In this document: positions 55,640 through 64,000 of the stretch, piece by piece
How the letters are laid out: the number at the start of each line of letters is the position of its first letter
How positions within the stretch are numbered: the first letter of the stretch is position 1
Source: Rhyzopertha dominica
Taxonomy: Eukaryota; Arthropoda; Insecta; Coleoptera; Bostrichidae
Direction: 5' to 3'
DNA: 64,000 bases
Assembly: GCA_025024175.1 (NCBI GenBank)
Contig: QCXZ01000137.1
Span: 73,594,680-73,658,679, forward strand
Made by a program: the position numbers and the translations under genes
The notes under the pieces: generated by a model
The model's database searches: none
Told to the model about the DNA's origin: nothing
What the model saw: the letters and a program-made list of their open reading frames with translations, nothing else

Positions 55640-56260
55640 GGCAGTACTTGTGACAGACTGGCAAAATTTTGTGCTAACTATTTAAAACCTTATGTAGAAA
55701 AAACCAGTGGTCAAGAATTCTTCAGACTTTATTGACGTTGTAAAAGGTTTAAGTATTTCAGAAGTTGATATTTTAGTTAGCTTTGACAAAAAGAAAAAAA
55801 AAAGAAATACCCATACCTGAAACTAAATCTCACCATCCTCTTATTGTTGGAGCACAAAAAAATGTTAAACGAAAGTTCTTTGCAAAAAGAAATATATCGT
55901 CTTAAATAAGCGTTAGTCAGAAATCGTTATAGCATTAAGAATATTTGGTCAATTTTTAATAAAACTGTTCGACCAAATCAAATAAAACTGAGCCATGACA
56001 AAGTAAATTAAAGTTAAGTTTGCCTTATGTACAAGGCTTTTCAGAAAAATTACAGAGGATGTCTAGAGAGCATATTTTAGTTATTGATAGTACGCATCAT
56101 AATTTAGATAAAGATTGAAGTTCTACTAAAGATAAAGTACATTTAGAAAGTAAGGGTGTTTACAAAAATACCTGTTCTTCCGGCAAGTGTTACGTGCGTA
56201 GGTCAAACTAAAAGAAACGTAGGTATGCGCTTGAAAGAATAGCGTCTAGCAAGCGTATTG
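55640..56260 (+). pseudogene. Penelope-like element remnant (RT and GIY-YIG pieces)
   Basis: Plus-strand frames show VVKGLSISEVDILVSFDKK near 55,740-55,790 (PLE reverse-transcriptase motif A around SFD), then after a gap VRNRYSIKNIWSIFNKTVRPN, and finally CVGQTKRNVGMRLKE at about 56,195-56,240, the YVGQT core of the GIY-YIG domain. Large internal deletions join RT and endonuclease pieces that are normally about 1 kb apart. Nucleotide similarity to 12,590-12,790 indicates the same PLE family. No hammerhead motif was found here. Confidence 0.6.
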
Positions 56261-57818
56261 CGATCCGCCAAAATCATTTCAATATTTTCAGGGTAAAACA
56301 GCAAGTTACTTGAGTAGTTCACGAGAAATTAAGGTAAAAGTAATGGTAATGGTTACCCAGATTACTGCAATTAGTGTAAAACACCCAATTACCTTGCGAG
56401 CTTGACGATGCAGCAGCGTTTTGCCTTATTAATTTCTAATGCACAAATGCAACGAACGATAAGAACATAACAACTAATAAAATACATATCGGCAACGGAA
56501 ATAGCATTTCTCACCAACATGTGCACCAAGAAATATAAACACAGCAATTAGTGATATATCTAACACAACCAACGCGCTCGTTTATTAGATATTAGACCAG
56601 TTATCCAAACGTCAACGTACTAAAATTGCTTTCCCTCAGAAGCCCGCAAAATAAACTGGCCCATGACGTAAATCGTGCGATAGCGTTGCTAATTAATAAA
56701 ATAATTTTTACTATCTTGGTCAGTTAAGTCTTCCGATGCAAGGTCGTTACTGGTCGGTAACCGACGAATTCGCAGACTACACGTTGCAGCCGAGGAAATC
56801 CAGGATTTCTATCTGCGACACAAGGTGCGACTCTTAGTAGTTGTGTCATTACTTCCAAAAACTTCCGAGGAAGATACCCCGTTCACGTTTCCGTCGGCCC
56901 TGCTAAGCCCGCCGGCCAATAAATGGCAGGAAGTATACCCGGGTAATGGTCATAGTTGCGGAGGAAGTGAAAGTTTTAGCACTAACGGGAAATTACCGGT
57001 GTCAAAGTTGACAAAGCACCAAGATCGGTCCGGGCGCGACCTCACGTAGCTCGGATTTGTAACCTCGAGCCTTTTTCCTAATGTATCAACAGATAATTGA
57101 GACCCGGGCTTTGGGCTCTGTCACGATAACTCCACCCAAACGTACTTTGAATTAAAATGTCGTGAATTCGCAGAAAGATTCTGTTCTTTTGAGCGTGTTG
57201 TCGAATAAAACGTGTAAGCAGTTCTCTATAATTAATTTAGAAAGAGCGATAAGCTGATGTGATTTGTAGTTAAGGCTTAAACCAACAATACCTACCCGAG
57301 TTACTAAACTTTCATGTATATACAAAGCATTACTAATTAATTAATATTATTTTCTTCAACCCGTGCGTTAAAAATACAGATTTTCTTCGTATACCATTTG
57401 CGAAACTTAAATAAAATTTAGATCAAAAATGACATACACCTGTGATATAGGTAGACAGCAAACAAGACACGACTCCTATCTCGTATTACATTTGAGTTCA
57501 ATTTTCTAAAGAGCATTATAGCAAGCATAACGTAGGCAATAATATAATCGGCCACTCACGGTTAATAGCAATTTATGTAGATATGTAGGTAGATAGATAG
57601 ACCATTTATTCGGTTCCACACAAACGATCCTACGTAACTATACATTCAGTGTATATACGGAAAAGGTATAATCTATAGTCTGTTGTTTGGGCATCCTTAT
57701 ACTATAGTATACAAAAAAAAACAATCATTCTAATTATAACATCAGTCTACTGTGCACACCAAATGTAAAAGTCTAATAAAGGAAAGACACAGAACAAAAT
57801 ATTATCAGCGCCATCTGT
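56261..57818. other. No gene recognised; GC-rich island
   Basis: 56,820-57,060 is clearly richer in G+C than its surroundings and is open for 74 codons, but has no recognisable motif. The rest is AT-rich. Confidence 0.45.
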
Positions 57819-58217
57819 GGACGTGAGTTGCAGTGTAGTGGGACACTGCAAGTGGTGATCTTAGCTACAGACAGATGGCAGTGAATGTCGATGATGCTCT
57901 CCAGAGGATTCTACTTCGCGAAATTTCCATAGCGCGTGAAAGATGTCGCTTCTGGAATTTTCGACACGGGTATAAATAACCCGACGGAGGAGCTCGGGCA
58001 GTTCTGAATTCGAATAGCGGTTATTGAAGCGAACGAAAGGCCTCGCAAGGCAGGTGTTTAGTGCTAAATGTGTGCAGTGTAGTTAATTAGGGGTATTAAA
58101 ACAGTAGTATTTTGAACTACCTAGTAGTGTTTAGATTTAGTGTATTTGATACTAGTGTTTTAAATAAAAGGATTTAAGTCAGAAAACCGCAGTTTTCGAG
58201 CCCGTATTCGTAACAAT
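57819..58217 (+). repeat. Solo-LTR-like promoter segment
   Basis: Begins near TGTGGACGTGAG and ends ...TTCGTAACA (58,217), the TGT...ACA plan of gypsy/BEL-type LTRs. Inside are a TATAAATA box at 57,970-57,977, a candidate start region about 30 bp downstream, and AATAAA at about 58,163. Inverted GCCATCTG/CAGATGGC motifs lie near its left end. No internal retroviral-type genes or matching second LTR lie nearby, and I found no target duplication. Confidence 0.4.
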
Positions 58218-58339
58218 ATAATGAATAAGATCATCACCATCAGATGCATAATTAAATTATTTGTTTAATTTATTAAATCTTTTTAATGGAAACTTCTTGC
58301 CGGTTATAATATAATAATTATAACATTTGGTAATGTTTC
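58218..58339. other. Short AT-rich spacer
   Basis: Nothing recognised. Confidence 0.4.
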
Positions 58340-59085
58340 AGTTTTTATTGAGTTTAACCTCTTACATGTTTCGGCTTATTAGGCTTATCTCAAACAGTTT
58401 ACAAACGGAACCGTTGCTTAAAGTTAGATACAGCTCCTGCGAGCGGGTGACACTTATGGCAGAGTTGATAAACAAACTAGGGAATTCCACTTGATCGTTA
58501 CAGATATTTTTATAGGAGTTGTTAAGTGTTCTGTTTATGTGTAGCTGTTCCAATAATCCTAATCTGATGCTGTTTTGAACGTTACGTAATATTTTAAATC
58601 TTTTTTCGTCAAGAGTATGATTGAGAAACTAGTTAAGTTCATATTATTTAATATGGAATTTATTCGTTCTTTAATTCTTTCCTCAAAACTACGACTTGTG
58701 CAACCTATATAACTAATATTACATTCTTCACAATTAATTTCGTATACACCACTTTGGTTACTGTTGTCCGTCTTATCTTTATTGTTTACTAGCGATGCTC
58801 CTAAGTTGCTTCTATTCAAGGGAATGAACTTTATATTGTCATTAAAGAGGTATCTTGCTATTTTTTCCACTAACATTGCCTATGTAATTTATTGAGTGCC
58901 ATATTTTAACTTCAGTTGAGCTTTGCGAATGGTAAAATTGTGACATTATTAGTTTTGATTGTTTAATACTAATCATCTGTTCAATCATTTTTGGTTCGTA
59001 CCCATTTCTTATTGCCAGTTGTTTAATAATGTGCGATTCCTCTTCAAAATCTGCTGTACTTAGCGAAACATGCAGTAGTATGTGA
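58340..59085 (-). pseudogene. Penelope-like element: RT end, GIY-YIG domain and hammerhead
   Basis: Minus strand, right to left: HIIKQLAIRNGYEPKMIEQM at about 59,040-58,980 (end of the RT thumb), HSINYIGNVS linker-like sequence near 58,900, then the open frame at 58,876-58,559 with SGVYEINCEECNISYIGCTS: GVY, C-x2-C, YIG. A second frame at 58,553-58,362 continues with QVEFPSLFINS and ends in the terminal repeat. Arginine follows YIG in CTSRSFEERI, so the nuclease core is complete apart from QT being CT. One or two shifts interrupt it. Confidence 0.7.
58355..58400 (-). ncRNA. Hammerhead-like motif of PLE
   Basis: On the minus strand TTTGAGA (58,394-58,388) takes the place of CTGATGA, followed by TAAGCCTAATAAGCC (a short stem II) and GAAACATGTAAG (GAAA at 58,372-58,369). 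The core has substitutions, so activity is doubtful. Confidence 0.45.
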
Positions 59086-62000
59086 ATTAAACTATGAAAT
59101 GGTTAACAACTGGTTATAGGTTATTTCGCAAAGTGGTACTGCACAATTCAAACAGTGCATGGTTTTTGTGAGTGGGCTAATACTTTCACATAAGGAAAAC
59201 AACGAACCATATTTGCTAAATGAGGCATACCGTCCGTATTCTTTCATTTGTTGAACTTCTTCGGACTGTAACAATTAGCCACCCAGATTTCCAGGTTCAG
59301 AGAATTACAGGGACTACACAGTATTTATTGTACACCTTCATTTTTCGATATTAATGACCCCTTATTAGAAAATCCTTTTTCTACCTATATTTTAGTATAG
59401 ATGTACCTTTATGAAAACGTTTCTAGAACTTGTCCCTTTTTGCCTATAATTTCAAAAAAAAAATACTATATGGGGCTTCTTAAAAGGGGCTAGTGTTATT
59501 TTTATTAATAACTAAAAGTAGACCAGTTTTGAAACAGCTACACTTTCAGTTATTATTGCGTATCCATCTGCCTAGATCGCGAAGGCGGTCTAAAATTCCC
59601 AGCTAAAACGTTGACGACCTGCATATTTTGGTATTCGAATCGCAGTGCTACTCTTCATTCCATACTTTCCCTATATTGAAAGAAGATGCTAAATCTTTTA
59701 GGTTATGATGAATGGCAAAAATCGACATCGCTCGCGGAATATAAAGTAGACGCTGGAAGGATACCCGTGACATCCAGTAACGTTCCCTTAAACCCTTGTA
59801 CAAAACGCTCACGACGTTTACGTTTTAAATTCGTCTTGGATTTTAAAGAGGCGAACCCTAGAAAAGCATTCGCCAACCAATTTAGATTGACGGTACAGCA
59901 CAATAAAAATAGCAGACGGGTGTGTAGGTAATCAAAAATGCATGCACATACCGCCCGAGTTTGAAGTTATTCCAGCTTCAGCGAACACTAGATTGTTCAG
60001 ATGATCGAGCAAATTCACGTATGTATGTATCACTATAATAACGCAAGGTAAAAAAATTGTCTTTTAGAGGTATTTTCATTTCGTTTGTTCCAACATAAAA
60101 GAAACTTTTATAGAAGTTACTTACTTATTACACTTTTTCTTCTAAAAAATCTAAAAAAATCTTAGTCTTTTTTGTTTCGACCGCGTCTGTTGTTGGAATA
60201 AGGCTGACGTTTTGCCCGCTCCTGTAAGGGGCATAAAATAACGTTGTACTGGGCGTTACGAGGGGGTGAGGATGCTTGGACTACAGAGGAAGGAGATTGT
60301 GAAAGTGGGGATAGCCGTTGTGTGATTGATTATTTGGATGTTTGGAAATTTCTATGGCTTCTCGGATCCACTGCATTACTTCCTTATACATTTTATTCTT
60401 CACTTTCAATACCGCATACCGTTCTGACTGAAGGAAATGCCATCCCGTTGAGTCATTCTGTATTGTATTAGTCCGCAAAAAACGATAAATCTCGCTTTTC
60501 TGGATATGATGACACCTTATAAGTGGAATCTGCCACCAAAGCTAATAACATAGTATTGGGATAAAAAACATTTTTTTCGTCTTTTAGAGCATATTTGACT
60601 GAAGCTGTATTATTGTATTGCCTGCTATTCAGGATATTAATACTAGGTATTCTTGGGTGAATGCGACCATGACGCATAGTTGAATGTAATTCGTGATATC
60701 AATTATTAGCACTGGCTAAATATATCATTTGTCGAACTGCATATGGCTTTATGTGTCGGTAATATCAATTAAAGCTACGCCAAATAATGGCCGTCAATAG
60801 GGTCAGTGATAATTGTGGATACCTGAAATGCTTGTTGATACAGAATAATTGAGCGTTAACGGCTAGGCTGTAGAAAATGTACCTATTCTTTCCTCCTGTG
60901 AGTTTCAAAATAATTTAAAAAAAAGTCTATTAGCACATGTTGTTTTAAACGTGCTATTATAGCGCGTAGGTCACATTAGCTATATGCTTTATTTATAAAG
61001 CTGTATCGTTGTTACAGGAAACACTATTACGTTACTAATTGGCACTGTCATCAATTGCTAATGCATCCTTTTACACTAAAGTTCTAATAATGACAGATCG
61101 AACACCAATTATATAACAGTAATATATAGTAGGCTTCCAAATTTATAATAATACGGCAATTGTAGAATAAGGCGATAGCTGTTGTGGCAGTTTAATTTCG
61201 TTATTTTTGTGTTTAAATGGTTTTTATTATAATACCAAAATGTTGCACTCCAAATCGATGTTTACTACTGCTACTACTACAGCGTTATACATACTATTAG
61301 GAAGTGTAAACCAGAAAACAAAGTAGAACACGTTAGTTACAAAAGGCATATGATTCTATAAATGGTACAATATAGAACTAGTTTCAGTAAGCGCCATTTT
61401 GTCGCACGTATCTAACGTTTTTCTACACAAGAAAATGTGGGAAATTTAATAAAAACAAAAAATTTTGGGAATTTTAACCTTCCATGCTTGAGTTGGCTAA
61501 GTGTCAACTTCGATAAGACGCATAACAGTTATGACGTTACGAGGTAGAGTTTGTTTAATGTAGTGATACCATCCGATTTATAATGGCTCTATTACTAAAC
61601 GCAATTTGCGTCCCATAATGGCTCTATTAAGAACGCAAAATAAAAAAAATATAAAAAATATACACCTGTCTAAGATAATAATGTACGAAATTTTAATTCC
61701 AATGAAGTTTTACTGTATATACTTACCTACACACTGCATTAGTACTATTAAAGTTTCTGCCAGTATAACTTTGAGAAACTAAGCGTTACCGATACCTAAA
61801 TATAGTAATGATTTTTAGGACTGAACGACATAATTAGTGCTTAAGGTGTGTAACCAGTTGAGAGTGGTTTTCAATAATCTCGGTTTGAAGGTGGATGATT
61901 GTTACGTTAGCGTGTTAGAGATTCATATGCCGGACCACATTATAGAGTCTTTACTTAATGTTTTCATATAGGTATTTTGGTGTAACTGGTAAAAAGACCT

Positions 62001-64000
62001 TATAGTAGACCTTACTGCTATTTCGAACCTGTGCTTTATGGTCATCAAAACGCTCATGTTAGTTAAAAACAGAGCTTTAATGGAACACCGTTTTCTTTTA
62101 AAAAACTTTTGTAAATCAAAATTGTTCGGATTCGATCCTGTGTAGCACTAAACCTTTAACCCTTCCCCACACACAAATGCCAGTTTTTCTTTTTAGAAAA
62201 TAAATCTTACAGCCTTGTTACAGCCCAAAATAGTAGCACAGGCTGTTGCAGCACCCATTGATACTATTTCAAAACTGGGATAAAGTGGCTTCCAGAATAT
62301 ATGTAAATGTAGCTTTAATTCTATACAGAATTCTGTATTTGTAACTCTTTATATTCAAACTAGGACTTATTGGTTCCAAATCTATGGTAGCAGTTTTGAC
62401 CACAGATTTTGTGCTGATAGGGATTGTTTCGGACATTATAGCTTCAAGCTGGGTATTTTCTGATCATCTCTGGTAATGCCAACTTCGATAATTTAAATAG
62501 AAAACTCAGTATGTTTGATAAACAACACACGTGGTGCTGGAGTAACATTTACAGGCAGATTCAACGCTTTTTTTATTTTAATTTCGACGTTCGGCGTGTT
62601 CGAAAATGTTGAATATCAATTCCAAAAATTATTCTTCTAGGAGACAAATTTAATGCTGTTGCTTTAAAATTTATATACGTTTAAGTTTATTTCAGAAGGC
62701 TTAGAAGATGTTTGAAATGTTTCCGTTATTTACAGTATTTTTTCAATAATTTCGTGGGCAAAATAGTAATCATTAAAAATCAGCACTACCCTGGCTGATG
62801 TACCGAATCAATAAAACGAAGATGAAGCTGTAGTCGCAATAATAAAAGATTACTCGAACAGGAATAATCGGAACAAATTTAATTGTAACAAAATAAGGCA
62901 AACAATAAAAAAACCGAAGGACTAACCTAAATATTCAGAGTTACCGCCGTTTGTAATTATACAAATTTCCATTCGTTTTAGAAATTCGCGAGTTACTTCA
63001 CGATTCAAAGCATTAAGTACTCTCCGGATTTTGTTCTTCATATTGTCTTTTCTAGTCGTATGAGTACTGTATAAATAATCCATCGCCATGAAACCAACTC
63101 AAGTAGCAAGGGGTGTTAAATCAGAAGCTCGCGGTGGAAATTTATACGGTCCACTAACAAAGCTTCGTAAACTAAAAATATATCATTCGACCTTTTTTTC
63201 GTAAAAGTGACAGTGAAGAGTAATTATACTGCAGAAACAACTGTCAATGGCAACTTCATATATTGCAGATTTTCTTAATACACAAACTCTTTAGGATCAA
63301 ACCCAAGCAAAAAAAATGTCCACTATAATAGAAGTGTCAAATCTAAAAAGACCATCTGTAGTGTTAACAAGGTAATCTTCAAATTTAACGATAATTAAGA
63401 AAATTGCAGTATACAGGTTATACCAGAGTACTGTGCTGATTGGTGTTATTCTAATCCACATTTTGGTAACAAACCACTTAACTCGTTTAAGCCTTAGCAA
63501 CAGGAAAAATTCCTGGTTGGAATAGTTTACAAAGCAACGCTTATTTGACGCATTCCCCTGCAGATCGTTAGCCTCCGCATGTTAAGTCCGTGCCCTAACT
63601 TTCCTCCAGAACAATACCCGAATGCGACGTCGGAATACACAGAAGGGCGTAAATCTTCCCATTTTACTTGCAAATGTTCTTTATACAGATTAAACGTAAT
63701 ATCTGATGGTATTCATCTTTTGATATCTTATAATAATGATGACGCAGCTTTGTAGGCTCATCGTGGATCACAGTGATGAATTATTTTAGACAGTTTGCGT
63801 TAGCGTCAACAATGGAATAGGTTGGACGACAGTGGAAATTTTCGCGACTGGTACAAAGGTGCGCCGTCAAATCCGCCCTTCTCTTAATCTCGTTTTCTTG
63901 CATTTGACAATGACAGGCCGTCTGAAAAGTGTTTGCGGCACAAAGGGAGCATTCGCTGTAATAAAAGGTATTTTGTTTCAGACAACGACGTGCCGATGGC
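59086..64000. other. No gene recognised
   Basis: About 4.9 kb of AT-rich DNA. Frames of 60-81 codons occur on both strands (for example 59,686-59,931 and 60,244-60,471) without motifs I know. No RNA gene, terminal repeats or transposon core was found. Confidence 0.45.

Noticed and set aside
62130..62150. GGATTCGATCC resembling a tRNA B-box
   Set aside because: No A-box or foldable tRNA upstream.

Overview
This window looks like eukaryotic nuclear DNA, most likely from an insect or another arthropod. It is AT-rich, has introns of about 67-107 bp, carries scattered N bases and one 100-N scaffold gap, and is packed with animal-type transposons: Tc1/mariner, hAT, Penelope-like (PLE), jockey/CR1-type LINEs and one Polinton/Maverick. 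I recognise no single-copy host gene. Bacterial features (operons, ribosome binding sites, CRISPR) are absent.

Left part (1-39 kb): a patchwork of decayed transposons. A DUF4817/mariner-like transposon with 57-bp inverted repeats and TA duplications lies at 3.8-5.2 kb. At 6.2-9.5 kb three insertions are nested: a minus-strand LINE is split by a hAT element with a perfect 8-bp target duplication, and the hAT is itself invaded by a PLE with inverted terminal repeats that each carry a hammerhead-ribozyme motif. Further PLE pieces occur at 3.0-3.6, 12-13, 35.0-35.8, 37.8-39.0, 55.6-56.3 and 58.3-59.1 kb. LINE reverse-transcriptase pieces lie at 13.2-14.0, 14.9-17.0, 20.9-21.2 and 23.4-25.5 kb. 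Mariner copies lie at 21.5-22.5 and 30.8-31.1 kb.

Central part (39,241-50,427): the most informative feature. It is an 11.2-kb Polinton/Maverick with near-identical 209/210-bp terminal inverted repeats that begin AG and end CT, flanked by the 6-bp duplication AGCTTG. Its right two thirds encode a virion module: packaging ATPase, a phospholipase-A2-like minor capsid protein, a basic pX-like protein, an adenovirus-type cysteine protease, a penton-like protein, a double-jelly-roll-type major capsid protein, and an intact exonuclease-like protein beside the right terminus. Its left third holds a multi-exon minus-strand gene joining a RING finger to a repetitive proline-rich tail. No DNA polymerase B or integrase is visible, but a 100-N gap of unknown true size lies inside the element. 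Most virion genes carry one-base frame breaks although the terminal repeats are almost identical.

Right part (50.4-64 kb): a Tc1-type transposon at 51.2-52.5 kb, two PLE remnants, an LTR-like promoter segment near 58 kb, and several kilobases of AT-rich sequence in which I see no gene. Together the window records repeated transposon invasion. The Polinton is the only block whose genes work as a coordinated system (assembly, maturation and packaging of a virus-like particle).
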